A stretch of DNA of 64,000 nucleotides from Gordionus sp. m RMFG-2023 (GCF_954871325.1 NC_088776.1:30800508-30864507); one strand, 5' to 3'. Numbered from the stretch's first letter, positions 47,360 through 60,094 are shown. Made by a program: numbers and translations. The notes: generated from the sequence alone by a model not told the origin.

Positions 47360-47514
47360 TTTTCAAAATTGACGATTTTTTAAAATATAAATTGTGACAC
47401 TGTGACTGTGACACGGTTTTTATATAAATTATAGATATATAATTTATAAAATATATATGTGTCATATATTTTCGATGTTTTGAGCATGGTATGAGTTATG
47501 TTTCAAACTCTTGA

Positions 47515-47705
47515 TTTAATTCATATTCCTTTTTTGATTGACACTTTTCCTTTCCTTTTGGGAATTTTCCTTTTTTGATTGGACCTATTCCTTTTTTGTT
47601 TGACACTTTTCCTTTTTTGATTGACACTTTTTCTTTTTTGATGTGACCTTTTCTTTTTTTGATTGGACCCTTTCCTTTTATGATTGAAACTTTTCCTTGA
47701 AACTC
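47515..47705. repeat. Minisatellite of about 22 bp, roughly eight copies
   Basis: TTTTTTGATTGACACTTTTCC and TTTTGATTGGACCTTTTCC variants alternate head to tail. The open frame on the minus strand (47496-47717, Lys/Gly-rich) is a by-product of the repeat. Confidence 0.8.
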
Positions 47706-47929
47706 ATGATAGAACAAATTAAAAAATGCGGATAAATACTATACCTAAAAATATGTAGCTATCAAAGGATCCAGGTAAAAATATAAAAAAATTTTGAGCA
47801 GCATAAAGGATTAAAGAGATTCAAGTCTTTATTAAAATAAAATTAATATTTCTATTATATGCATTTTTTAAACAAGTAGTATAGTCTGACAAATATCATT
47901 ATGTAAAGAATATGTTTTACTTATAGTTA

Positions 47930-48066
47930 TTTCTGATTTTTTTGTTGAGATTGACAAATAAGAGACTTTAATAAATTTCAGTGGTTTTAAATTTTATAGA
48001 CATAATATCCAAAACAAATCTTCACTGAAATTTAATATTAAAATATTTGTAATATATATTTATACC
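47930..48066. repeat. Diverged satellite unit, left part
   Basis: ATCTTCACTGAAATTTAATAT and following bases match the satellite family seen at 15-19 kb and 61.5-62.2 kb. The repeat resumes at 50027-50190 on the other side of a hAT insertion. Confidence 0.6.
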
Positions 48067-50026
48067 CAGGCGCGTACGCAGGAATTTGGTCGGGGGGGGG
48101 ATAATAAATTTTTTTAAGAAATATTATTGTTTTTTAAAAATATCAAGCATAAATTTATTAGGACTAATAACTATTCCTAATGCACAATTTTAAATTAATG
48201 TGAATTATAAAAAAATTATATGTAAATAATCACTTAAATGACCCAAAATAGAAATTTGAATTTTTAGAGCCTTTACACAAAAAGTTTCTTAGGAATAATT
48301 GTATTTTGTATGTTATATATTAATGTAAAATCCAATCTTCGTTGGGATTGAGCTAATTTTTCAATTATCTCATCCTTGCTTGTCGTCAAATGCCTATGAA
48401 TATTCAAAAAATTCAACACATCAATCTACTTTCACATGTTGTACTTCTTGGTATGTTTTTCAGAGCCGGACAGTATTTTAATTTTTTTAAATATAACCGG
48501 GCCGGGCCCAAAATTTTTTTAAAAAACACCCGGGCCGTACCTGAATTTTTAAAAAAAAACACCCAAGCCGGGCCTGAATTATTTTTAAAAAAACACCCAG
48601 GCCGGGCTGTATTTTTTAAAACAGCTTATATTTGAAATCGTTATTAGTAGCTATAAAAATCAAAAATAAATATAATTTATTTAAAAAAATCCGGACCGGG
48701 CCTGAAAATTTTATTTTAAAAAAAGCCGGGCCGAGCCTGAAAATTTTAAAAAAAAGCCGAGCCAGGCCTAAAGATTTTTTTTTAAAAAGCTGGGCCGGGC
48801 CTGAAAATTTTTAGAAAAAAACCCAGGCCGGGCCGTTAAAAATCTTTAAAAAAAATCTGGGCCGTGCCTTGCAAATGGTACTTCTGCAGGCCTCTGTTAT
48901 TATTCTTAAAAAAGAGAGTGTTTTCTTATTAGTTTACTAATGGGAAGAGTTTATAAACCCTTTTAATACATTGGTAATCTAAAATGTGTTTGAAATAATG
49001 CAGAGCATCCATAGCATTTTTTGGGACTATATCAACTATAGTTAATCTTATAAACATAGTTATTCAGCTAGTAAGGCATCATAGGATACTTTAACATCTT
49101 CATAATAAAAATCTAACAAATGTATTTTTTTTCTATCACCATCTGAAAAAGGTTGGGAAGGCTTTTGTGGAAGTAATATTTGCAGATGTAAGTGCTGCAT
49201 GATGAATTAAAAATTCATTTATTTGGGTTATACATGTATCTGCATCTAAGATATACTCTTCTACTGATACTATATTAATGTTTTAACGATGAGCTTGCCT
49301 TGCTACAAGTCGAGGGAGACAAATATTAAATAAGTAATATATCTGCTTTTGACTTAACAATTAAATATAAAATATGAAATTCTTCAACAACATTAGCCCT
49401 AATTTCCTTGAGTTCTGATAAAATGCTCTCCGCTATTCTCATCTTCTTAATCAAATCAATGTCATGTTTTTGAAAAGTAATACTTAAAATAGTTGTATAA
49501 TTAAATAATACATTCTAATGAGAAATAAAATTTGGAATAAGCATTGACAATAATTTTCTTGCTTCTGAGGAAATATTTCTTTCAGGCCATTGTGATATTT
49601 CAGTAATAGCAAATAAATGGCTCTTCTAACTCCTTAATAGCTGTTAGTGCTTGATGGAAGAGGCTCTATCTTGTTGGACAAGGTTGCAATTTCTTTTTCC
49701 CTGTTGGACCAGAAGTTTTAGTAATAATTATTATTTGAATATAAATTTGAAAATGGTAGATAAATATTACGCCACTAAAAATTTGGAAATATTAAGTAAA
49801 TATTACGCCGGAAAACTTGAAATCGAAATTAATTGATAAAATAACGTATGAATGTGATAATGAATGTAATAAAATATATATTTAATATGAGATACGAATA
49901 AATATTAACAAATATAAATTAATATAAACAATAATATTTTTGAAAAATATATCCGGCATCTGCATTTTTTGGCTTTGGGGGGTGGGGGGATTTGTCCCCC
50001 TGCCCCCCCCGCTGCGTACGCCAATG
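48067..50026 (-). mobile_element. hAT family A copy 3, inverted, perfect 8-bp target duplication
   Basis: The flanks are TTTATACC on both sides (48059-48066, 50027-50034). The ends are CAGGCGCGTACGCAGG and the inverted CTGCGTACGCCAATG. The interior is an inverted homologue of copies 1 and 2, with the GC-rich block at about 48465-48880. Transposase remnants are on the minus strand and broken. It inserted into diverged satellite DNA. Confidence 0.88.
48465..48880. repeat. GGCCCGGCCC repeat block inside family A copy 3
   Basis: This is the longest of the three homologous blocks, about 400 bp. GCCGGGCC phrases and TTTTTAAAAAA spacers recur roughly every 30-40 bp. Confidence 0.75.
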
Positions 50027-50190
50027 TTTATACCCATTTCTTAAAAACAATTCAAAAAATGATTATGACGATTATCACCCATCTATAGTTCATCTTCACT
50101 GAAATCTTGATTTAACATATTTATAATATATATTTTAACACATTTGCTTCAAAAAAGTTCAAAAATAAAGATCATGACTGTAATATATTC
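50027..50190. repeat. Diverged satellite units, right part
   Basis: TTCATCTTCACTGAAATCTT, TTAACATATTTATAATATAT and TTTGCTTCAAAAAAGTTCAA match the repeat at 61.5-62.2 kb. From here to about 50600 the sequence is AT-rich with nothing recognisable. Confidence 0.65.
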
Positions 50191-52401
50191 GTCAAAGAAA
50201 AAGTGTATATTCAGTACAATGTATATAATTTAGAACTCATTTTCAAAGCATAATATATTGTCGATCAAAATAAAATAAGATTTGTTACTAGCATACATAG
50301 GTACGGATAACTTAATTAAAATAAAAATATTCCACTACCCAATTAATTTAGAGATCATTAATTATATAACTTTACTTAATAGTTTGGAGAAAATATTTAA
50401 GGATATCTCTAGTATTTTCCTACATAGAAATAATTTTTTACTTTAAAAAGAGGCGGAGTCAAATTAAAGAAGTATTTGCTCTTTATGTAATTTTAAATCG
50501 CCTGTTGATGACCTTTTAAGAGATATTTTTATCTTAGAAGTTGCGCTGCTTATGTTGGATAAATAACTTCGGTCAAAATATGCCTAAGGCAATATCACTT
50601 TTGAATATACCGTTCGTTTAGCGATCGCGCTGCCTTCGCTGGAATAGGAAACACAGGTAGAAGTTAACAAAATCGTTAAACATAAGGTGATGCAAGGTTC
50701 CATAAATACTTATTTTAGAAATAATAGTTATAATAACGTTAATAAATGCAATAATAATAATAGTTATAATGGCAACAAATTCATTCATAATAATTATATA
50801 TCTAATAATTATAAATCTAATTTTTAACTTAACTTCATACAAAAAAAGTCATAGACAAGGTCATCCACATAGCGAAATTTTGTAGAACTTATGCTATACA
50901 GATAATTCTAGCATGGACACCTCGCCTATCATTTCCTAACATAGCTTCCATTGATGCAAAGATAAATGGTTTGCAGTTTACAATGGAATTCGATACCGGT
51001 GCAGCGTGTAGTCGATAGATGAATTTTGAAGTCGCATTGGCAAACCATCACTATCGCCTGCATATAAACTAGTGGGATGTAATAATATCAAAATCGAAGT
51101 GCTGGGTAAATGTACAGTGAAAATTGAAGTAAAAAACATTTCAAAATTTTTACCTTTTTGGGTAGTTAGAGGTGAGAATTCCCTTATTTTTGGGATGCCT
51201 TTTCTTAGAGAATATGATATAAAACTTCCGAAAGAAGTTTGGATTAATAATATAAATATGAATGTTCCCACTTAAAATACTATTGTTACGAAATTTCTAC
51301 AAGTTTTTTAAAAAAAATTAGGACAAATAAAATTATAGGAAGTCGTCATCAAGATACAACCGAATACAGTGCCAATTGCCCTACCGCCTAGAAGAATTCC
51401 ATTTCCGTTGTAACGAACCGTTGAATCTGACTTGGACAGTCTTTTAGACGAAGGCGTTATCGAGAAAGTGGATATAACAACAATTCCAATCACTTGGGCT
51501 ACGCCAAAGGTTAATATCTTAAAGAAATCCGGTGGTGCGGATATGCGAAGATTTTCGTTTAACAATCAACAAATATTTATTGATAGATAACGATTTACTA
51601 CCAACCTTTGTCGACGTGACAAATAGGATTGCGGATGGTAAAATATTTTTAAAGATAGATTTTGTGTACAATTCGGAGTTATTCCAGATTGTAGAGACCT
51701 TAGTAATTTCCACTCATGTCGGTTATTATCGATACCAAAGAATACCTTTTGGGTTGACAAGCGCTCTGACAATATTTCAATGCTCTATGCAAAACCTATT
51801 AAAGGGTATTCCTATGGTTAGTATAATTTTTGATGATGTGATTATTGCAGGCGAGAATAATTTTGATCATATAGTTAATCTAGAATAAGTATTAAGAAGA
51901 TTTAATAAGGCTGGACTGACAACGACGACCGATAAAACCCTACAGAAGAGAAGATTAATGCTATAAAAAATTGTAAAACACCGTCTAATGTTAAAGAATT
52001 ACGTTCGTTTCTCGGAATGTTGAATTACCATGAATCGTTTATAAAAAATTTACATTCTATTTGTGCGCCTTTACACCGACTAACGAGTAAAAATGTTAGT
52101 TGGTTTTGGTCAGCTAAAGAAAATGAAATATTTAATAAAGTTATAAATATATTATCAAAGGAAGATACAATAATTATTTATTCAGCCGATATTCCTGTTG
52201 CAGTGAAAATGAAAAAAAAATTAATTTTTTTTTTTAATTTTTTAATTTTAAATTAATAAATTCTTAATAAACGCTTGATTTTTATGTTTTAAATTTATTA
52301 TAAATAATAATAGATACGTATTTGATTATTTTTATATTTATTTTTGGTTTGCAGCTATTTCACACCACCCAAAAAAAGGGAGTTATTTATTCAAACGTAT
52401 C

Positions 52402-53395
52402 ATGATATTGACTCAAAAAATCAAAAAAAAACTAAAAAGATTTTTTCCGACCAGATTCATCGAAAGACAAGAGTCGGTGAAACTCTTTATTGAGCTATAT
52501 GATGTTGTCTTTGCAGCCCTAGAATTTTATATATCAAGCAAGGAAAAAGATTCAGCAGATGCCGAAAATCTTTTAATTCAATGTGTTTATTTTTTATTTA
52601 ATTATACATATGATTTTAGCAAAATGCTACAAAAATTGATTTGGATTTAAGGGATATTATGAATAGAGCAAAGGATATTGTTGAATATTAACAAATATCA
52701 GAGAGAATGTGGATGAAAAATTTCATGAAATATATGAAAAAGTAAAGGAGATTGCTAATATGTTTGGAATTGAAATTTTTAAACCTAGAGTAGTCTCTAG
52801 ACAATACAATCGATCAAATATTGATGCATCTACGATTGAGGATTTTTATAAAATAAACGTTTTTATTCCCCTTATTGATACATTTTTATTTCAATTAAAA
52901 GAAAGATTTATTAGTCATAATTATATTTTAAAAAGCTTTTATTTTCTTTTGCCGGTTGGGAAACTGTTGATTACACTTGAAACACGAGAGGATATTAAAA
53001 AAATCTCAGAGTTTTATGCTGATGATTTAGTAGGTTCATATGATAAGTTACTTTGTGATGTCGAATTTTGGTATAAAAATCTTGACAGAATAGGGTATTC
53101 TTTGAGACCAAAAAATGCTTTGCAGGCCCTTTCCATGTGTAATTGCATTTTAGATTCCCTGCCTAATATCAAAACATTATTAATTATTTTAGCTACCTTG
53201 CCAATTAGTACCTGCACTAATGAAAGGTCTTTTTCAACTTTAAAAAGGTTAAAAACCTATTTAAGAAACACAACCGGTGAAAAATGTTTAAATGGATTAG
53301 CCCTATTGAATATTTATAAGGAGATTATTTTAGATAAAAATTTGATTCTAGATGAATTAGCAAAATCTCAGAGAAAAGTAGATCTCTCTTTTTAA
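52402..53395 (+). pseudogene. MYM-type hAT transposase, C-terminal part
   Basis: An 82-residue piece (52402-52650) precedes a 228-residue open piece (52709-53395) in another frame. The second ends in ATLPISTCTNERSFSTLKRL, followed by TYLRNTTGEKCLNGLALLNI and DELAKSQRKVDL. This is the C-terminal catalytic and dimerisation region of MYM-type hAT transposases, close to the remains at 24880-25030. A stretch with IEDFYKINVFIPLID also fits that family. The N-terminal zinc finger and the first catalytic block are absent, so it is not a complete transposase. Confidence 0.8.
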
Positions 53396-53656
53396 ATTCA
53401 AATCAAAAAATAGCAATAAAATTTTATTAGTTTTAATATATAATCAATTTTTTTTTTGTAAAAAAAGTATTATTTATAAGATAATATCATCATATTTTTT
53501 TAAATACCATTATTTGCATAAATTACACATATTTTATATAATTGAAAAAAATTACTTTTATAGAGTCTTTATACATTATAATTTTTAATACTAAAATCTG
53601 TATTATATAAAATATCAACATTTTGAAAATATTTTAATTAATAAAAATATATACAT

Positions 53657-56143
53657 GGTGAATTCCATATCAAATCAACCAAAAAAAGTCGATTCTCAAC
53701 CCGACCCTCTTCAATTTTTCTTAAATTTTGCATAATGGTAGTATAAACTATAACTAAGAAAAAAATGAGATTTTACCTCCCAACAAGGTTTACTCGCTAA
53801 GATATGGGCGTTTAAAGCGCGGAAAAATAGTACATTTTTGACAAAATGTGCCTCATTTATTTTCAAATATCTCGAGAAATAATTAAGTTAGAAAAATAAT
53901 TTAAATTTTATTATGTAGCTTAATAATAGTTCTTTAATATGACATAAAAATAAATGTGATATAAATTTGATGAATGTCCAAAACCGGATGTATAAAACCG
54001 GAAATGGCCATAGAAAAAAAAAGGTATTTTTTTTTTCGAAAATTTTTTTCTATAGATAGATATAACACTGCTTTATATTTGTGCCAAATCCTAGCCTGGG
54101 ATAAAAAAGGGTCTAGGAGTTATGACTCTTTATATGGCTTAAATTGATCAAAAATATCTTCATTTAATGAATACTTATGAAATAATGTTTTTTTAAAAAT
54201 TATGTCTAAATGATAGGCCCTAACTTTTTTTTATTTTTAATTGTTAACATATTGTGAGTGAATAGATTTGCATTCTTACGACCCAAAAACTGTGTTTTAG
54301 CAGGTGGTCCAGGTACACATTACCATGTGTATCTGCACACTACACCAAAATTTTAAGCTTATTTTAATAGGGGGAAAATTAAAACAGCTTACAAACAATA
54401 ATGATCATTATAATTATCCTCCAATAAACGATTATAAACATTGTATTGCACAAAGTCTTTGCAATCCTGCCCAGCCTGGATGTTACTTCAATAAATGTAA
54501 ATTTTGTCCTGGATCATCCCAAATAAAAGAAAGATTTATTATATAATTTGATACGAATTCAATAGATTATATATCATTTAAACAATGATTGGTAGTTGAT
54601 AGAACTACGCTCGAAACGCTGACAAAATCAGCTTATGAATTCCTAGATTATTTAATTGAGAAATTAGACAATTTGATTCCACATTCATTTATAGCATCAC
54701 AACAATCATTATTTCAAAACAATTTAAAATCTAATTTAAATGTTGGCGAATACTTAGTTATTGCTGACTTTTCGGAAAATTATGCATTTATAGTGCAAGA
54801 CCATGCACAGGGATTTCATTGGACAAATAATCAGTCCACTATTCACCCTTTTATCATTTATTATCGTCAGGACAACACTATAAAACATATAAGTTTAGTG
54901 GTGATATCAGATTGCTTAAAGCACAATGTCTGTGCCTTTTATTTATTTCAAACTAAAATGATCTTATTTTTAAAAGAAAGATTTGATACATTGACCAAAA
55001 TTTATTATTTTTCTGATTGGGGCCGTAATCCAATATAAAAATAAAAAAAATTTCATAAATCTCTATAATCATGAATGTGATTTTGGTATAAAGGCCGAGT
55101 GGCATTTTTTTGCTACAGCTCATGGAATAAGTCCGTGCGACAGTTTAGGAGGTATTACAAAACGGCTAGCAGCTCGAGCTAGTTTGCAACTGCCATATCA
55201 AAACCATATTTTGACACCAATGGATTTATTCGACTTTGCAACAAATAATATACATGGAGTAAATTACATTTTTGTAAGCAATAATGAATACAATAATATG
55301 GAAAATCATCTAGAAAGCAGATTTTTGAGAGCAAAAAGAATTCCGGGAACACAAAAATACCATGCTTATATTCCCCTTGATGAAAATAAAATTAAAGTCA
55401 AAATTTATACCAATTCTTTAGATAATTTAATATATGATATATTGTAAACATAATTATGAATTATTATATTATATGTAATTATGCATTTCAGAAAAATAAA
55501 GTTATAAATTGGTTTAGAATTATTTTGTCAAGTAATTTTCAGTCACAATATGTTAACAATTAAAAATAAAAAAAAGTTAGGGCCTATCATTTAGACATAA
55601 TTTAAAAAAAACATTATTTCATAAGTATTCATTAAATGAAGATATTTTTGATCAATTTAAGCCATATAAAAAGTCATAACTCCTAGACCCTTTTTCATCC
55701 CAGGCTAGGATTTGGCACAAATATAAAGCAGTGTTATATCTATCTACGGAAAAAAAATTTCGAAAAAATAAAATACCTTTTTTTTTCTATGGCCATTTCC
55801 GGTTTTATACATCCGGTTTTGGACATTCATCAAATTTATATCATATTTATTTTTATGTCATATTAAAGAACTATTATTAAGCTACATAATAAAATTTAAA
55901 TTATTTTTCTAACTTAATTATTTCTCGAGATATTTGAAAATAAATGAGGCACATTTTGTCAAAAATGTACTATTTTTCCGCGCTTTAAACGCCCATATCT
56001 TAGCGAGTAAACCTTGTTGGGAGGTAAAATCTCATTTTTTTCTTAGTTATAGTTTATACTACCATTATGCAAAATATAAGAAAAATTGAAGAGGGTCGGG
56101 TTGAGAATCGACTTTTTTTGGTTGATTTGATATGGAATTCACC
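53657..56143 (+). mobile_element. Transposon with about 600-bp terminal inverted repeats and 4-bp target duplication
   Basis: The outer ends are GGTGAATTCCATATCAAATC and its inverse, flanked by ACAT on both sides (53653-53656, 56144-56147). The inverted repeats span about 53657-54257 and 55543-56143 and are nearly identical by eye, so the insertion is recent. Between them lies a broken transposase-like gene (54304-55447). A 4-bp duplication and long inverted repeats would fit Sola-like transposons, but I cannot confirm the superfamily from sequence alone. Plain hAT is excluded by the 4-bp duplication and the unrelated protein. Confidence 0.85.
54304..55447 (+). pseudogene. Transposase-like protein of the long-TIR element, broken
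   Basis: Three pieces are open: 54304-54546, 54589-55038 and 55184-55447. The first has a cysteine cluster, LCNPAQPGCYFNKCKFCPG, that probably binds zinc. The second has RTTLETLTKSAYEF, then VIADFSENYAFIVQDHAQGF, then IYYFSD. The third region has FFATAHGISPCDSLGG, KRLAARASLQLPYQ and later RIPGTQKYHAYIP. The spaced acidic residues (ADFSENY, YFSD) and HG...CD could be an RNase H-like catalytic core; this is inference. At least two stop codons and one frame change separate the pieces. I recall similar uncharacterised animal proteins but no named family. Confidence 0.65.
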
Positions 56144-57960
56144 ACATGATTAAATAAAGGAATGTAAAATATATAATAAAATACTCTAAAATTTTGTTAT
56201 ATGAAAATATAAAACAATTTTAACAAATCCAAAAATATAAGCAAAGTGTTCAAAAAAAATGGGAGGTTTAGGGGACGTAGTCCCCCCAAAAAAATTTTAA
56301 ACCCCCCCCCCCCCCCCATGATAAAATCCTGGCTACGCCACTGTCCTGTTGTGATTTCTTGTGACGCTTCCGAAGATGATCTAGGAGCTGTTATTGCACA
56401 CCGATTTCTTACTGGCCAGGGAAAATCGATTGCTTAAGCATCGAGGATATTTTCGGCGACTGAAAAGAATTACGCCACCATTGATAGGGAGGCTTCGGCG
56501 ATCATGTTCGCTGTCGAGAAGTTTCATCAATATATTTATGGAAGACATTTTATTTTGGTTACTGATCTTAAACCTTTAAAATATATCTTAGATGATAAAA
56601 GAGACCTAAATAAAATAACAAATAATCGTTTAATAGGTCGGCGACGAAGCTATTAAATTACGACTATGAGATAATTCATAGACCTGGTAATCAAAACAAA
56701 TGTGCCGACGCTCTCTCCCGTTAGGGGGTAGAGAGAGAAAAATCTAATGAAGTTACAAAAAAAATTCGAAGATGAAATTAGAGAATTGAAAATTAAGTTA
56801 ATAGAAGATTTATTTTTCACTCGCAGTAAAGTCGTAAGTGAAACGAGCAATGATAGAAATTATTAAATTAATTAAAAATCATTGGCATATTGATTGATAA
56901 TATAAATAATTATTCGGAGATATTAAAAAAATTATTTTAATAAAGTTAATATTTCGTTCGAAGAAGGATTATTATTTTATAATGATAGGATTATTATTCC
57001 CGATAATCTAAGGAGGATGTTTTGAATATTCATCAAGGACAACCTGGGATATTTGGATGAAATCATTATGTAGATACTATGTTTTTTGGACAAATCTTGA
57101 TCGTGATGTTGAAGATTTTGTTAATTCTGCAAGAGTTGACAGGAATAAAGGCAGGGAGCCAAAGAAATACTGTTATAAAATTAGAACATTCCTACCCGAC
57201 CTTGGGAACGAATAAAGATTGATTTGACAGGCCCCGAATCTGGAAAGTAATGGTTAATTTGCGTAGACGCTTTCACCAAATAGGTTATAGTTGCAATTTT
57301 AACACATATTAATTCCGCGAGTTTAATAAATAATCTGATAATTATTGCGCTAGATCTGGGTTGCCTCGCCACATTGTCTCAGATAACGGCACTCAGTTTA
57401 CTGGATCTGAATTTAAAATGTTTCTTTTTAAAAACACCATAAAATATTTTAGATCAGCCCCTTATAGTCCCAAATCGAATGGTATGACTGAGCGTTATAT
57501 ACGTACGATGAAGACGCGTTTCTATGCTGGAAGGAGATGTAGGAATCCGGACCAGTTAAAATTAGCTAATGTTTTAATTACTCACCGAAATACTCCAAAT
57601 GCAACTACCAAATTCCCTGCCGAAATGATGCTGTTAGATCATTGAAAATTGTCTAAGAGGGAAAGAACTGAAAATGCATTATGGAAATAAAAATATTATA
57701 GAGATAGGAACTGAGCCACGTGAATTTGGAGAGAAGCTAAAAATTTGGGTAGAAAACAAAAGGAATCATGGCATAAAGGGACAGTGGTGAAACGGAAAAG
57801 TGCGATATTGTATGTTGAGTCAGAGGGTATTGTAAAACAAGCATCCGACCAACTGAGGGATGCTGATGTACAAGCTAAGGAAATACCCATAAAAATGCCT
57901 GAAGATTTGAAATTCAATTTTAGTGTGGAGAACTGTGATGTATCAACTTTATGAAAATTG

Positions 57961-58060
57961 TATTTTGTTATTTTGGTTTAAGGCTACACTTTATGGTAAT
58001 TAATTAAATATATAAACGATTTTGTAAAAGTTATGTATTTTCTCATTTTACATATATATG
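57961..58060. other. Spacer between Gypsy fossil and palindrome
   Basis: AT-rich sequence, possibly the start of an unrecognised 3' LTR. No repeat partner was found. Confidence 0.3.
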
Positions 58061-58399
58061 TCGTATTGGGATATGGAATCATGTGAGATTCGGAATCCCC
58101 ACGTTTTATTCGGGATCTGTTTTTAAAATATTTTTAAAAATATTTATCGCAGTTATTTTCTTTAATGTTTTTGCCCTTTCGGGCGAAACATAAGAAATAT
58201 AACCGGACATTTCGGCCTTTATGGCTTCCATGTCCCATAGGCCTTTATTATTAATCAAAATTTTACGATATAAAGTGCAATAGAAAATAACAATGGATAT
58301 AATATCGTTATAATATATATTTATGTAAATAAATAAGAGAGGATGAATCGTTCTGAGATATTTAGTTATTTTCAGGGTGAATTTTTGATTGATTGTTCA

Positions 58400-59810
58400 G
58401 GCTTTGTTATGTAAGATCGTTGGATCCTATTGTTAGTTTGTCCCAATGATAGGAGACTGTTGACTGGGTATAAGCTGGTATGGACAATCCAGATATCAGT
58501 GAGGGAGTGTCTGGGCTTGATTGTTCTCCGAATGAAGAGTTCTCATCCTGTTGGAGGATTATCGCTGCTTCTAGAACCGGCCCTTTGAATAAGTCTAGTT
58601 GCTCCCTTGCAACCATCCAGGTTCTAGAAGGTAGGTCTGCCGGGTTGTCTTCCGATGGTATCCACTGAATGTTTTGGGACACTGCGGTGAAATTGGCCAG
58701 GCCTAGCTTTGATAAGACTTGGGTTAAGACGATTTCTAACGAGGGCGACCTTGACCTGCCTTTTCTGTATGTATAATAGGCTACAGAAGAATCCGTAAAT
58801 ATCATCGGGTGCTCGTTGTTCCTGTGTATGGCCATGATCGCCCCGATACCAACTGCCAATATTTCCTTGGCGTTAATATGTTCAATGGCATGGGTTGGGA
58901 CGTTGAACAGTTAGCAAGCTTCGCTATATGCCACTGATAGGTTGTCAACCTCCCAGAAATTAATCCCGATATGTGAGTTGGATGCGTCGACATATACCGG
59001 TGAGTTAGCGTAATAGTGGAGCGATAAGGGAGAGGCTAAGGCATCTATATTATATTCGCTTTTCTAAAGGCTAGATAGGTGTCGACGATAGGGGCCAGGT
59101 GTCCTTCATTCATAGTGACATAGTAGGGGGAGAATAATCTGGACATGCCGGTAATAGTATAGGCGTAATGATTAACGACTCCCAATACCCTGGCTGTTAG
59201 CTCTTGTCCCACTTGGAGGTGTTGATACGAGTGTCGTCTAAAGACTTCCAAGCATTTCTTAAGCCTACGTCTTGTATTCGTGTCGGCTGCTACGGTTTTG
59301 TTCGTGAGGTTGATAGGGACACCAAGGTAGGTTATGTTGGGGGTAGGATCAAGAACAGATTTCTCCGGCGCTATTTGTAATTCCCAACCTTCGAGGGTAT
59401 ACCGAAGGGATCTCGTCGACCATTTGACATCCTTCTTGTTGTTGCCATAGATCAGTATGTCATCCAGATAGACGTTATAATTTGCTTTCTTGACCGTCTT
59501 TGCGCAGGCATCCAGTATGATGGACTGGAGGTAGTAGGGACTAAAGGAAGCTCCCATGGGAAGTACCCGATATCGATAATTGATGTTATTAAATTTGAAA
59601 CCGAAAAATCTTCTGACCTGTGCGGCCATTGGGATGGAGAAGAAGGCGGAACGTATGTCTATCTTACATGTAAACGTTGCTTGATCCAGTTTCGCGGACA
59701 TCAGCGGGATTGATTTAAGTCTGAAAGGGTAATGAAGAAAACTCTTGGATACCTCAGAAAAATCGCTGATCACCCGAGGGGATCCATCGCTTTTTGGCAT
59801 GATAAACAGG
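58400..59810 (-). mobile_element. Retroelement fossil fragment: reverse transcriptase and RNase H
   Basis: Minus strand. A reverse-transcriptase region (59045-59800) has SDGSPRVISDFSEV and the catalytic box NVYLDDILIYG. An RNase H-like region follows (58407-58993) with MIFTDSSVAYYTYRKGR and IPSEDNPADLPSR. The box LPMGASFSP is unlike the usual Gypsy FGL.NAP, so the order is uncertain; a DIRS-like or diverged LTR element is possible. No integrase, gag or termini are seen, so it is a truncated fossil with a few breaks. Its base composition is richer in G+C than its surroundings. Confidence 0.7.
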
Positions 59811-60094
59811 GGAGAACATATTTGGTCCTCATCGGCCTGTTCAATGACATTGGCGACAAGAAGAATAAATAATTTAATTACTTTTTCTTCTCTTTTTTTA
59901 CGGCTGGCACCATATAATTAAAAGGCCAAAATAAGGGATTTAAAAAGAGAATTTAAAAAAAAGTAAATAGTATAAAATTAAGGCATATAATGAATGAAAA
60001 GGGATGAGGTTAAGACTTTTTTATTTTAAAAAATATTTATAAATATATTTATAAAAAATCGAATTATTGTTACAATTTTCGTTGAACATTTAAG

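Larger units (their letters stand above)
52201..56343 (+). mobile_element. hAT (copy K), 4.1 kb, perfect 8-bp target duplication, with an inner transposon
   Basis: The flanks are TCCTGTTG on both sides (52193-52200, 56344-56351), directly in the Gypsy RNase H region. The right end is TGGCTACGCCACTG. The left end keeps only CAGTG of the matching inverted sequence. The transposase C-terminal half is open (52709-53395). A 2.5-kb transposon with long inverted repeats sits in the 3' part (53657-56143), so this element's own DNA is about 1.65 kb. Confidence 0.88.
50600..57960 (+). mobile_element. Ty3/Gypsy LTR retroelement fossil, plus strand, split by a hAT
   Basis: In order: an Asn/Tyr-rich gag tail (about 50640-50830), a retropepsin region near 50980-51270, reverse transcriptase at about 51350-52190 with catalytic box region IIFDDVII, then the hAT insertion 52201-56343. 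After it come RNase H at about 56350-56730 (VVISCDASEDDLGAV), integrase at about 57000-57650 (HIVSDNGTQFTGSEF), and a C-terminal tail to 57954. The order is normal for Gypsy. It has several breaks, no recognised LTRs, and is older than the hAT within it. Confidence 0.85.

Noticed and set aside
47496-47717. Lys/Gly-rich 73-residue protein
   Set aside because: It is a translation of a 22-bp minisatellite.
54589-55038. Treating the long-TIR element as a Polinton-type element because of its long inverted repeats
   Set aside because: At 2.5 kb it is far too small, with a 4-bp rather than 6-bp duplication and no polymerase, capsid or ATPase genes.
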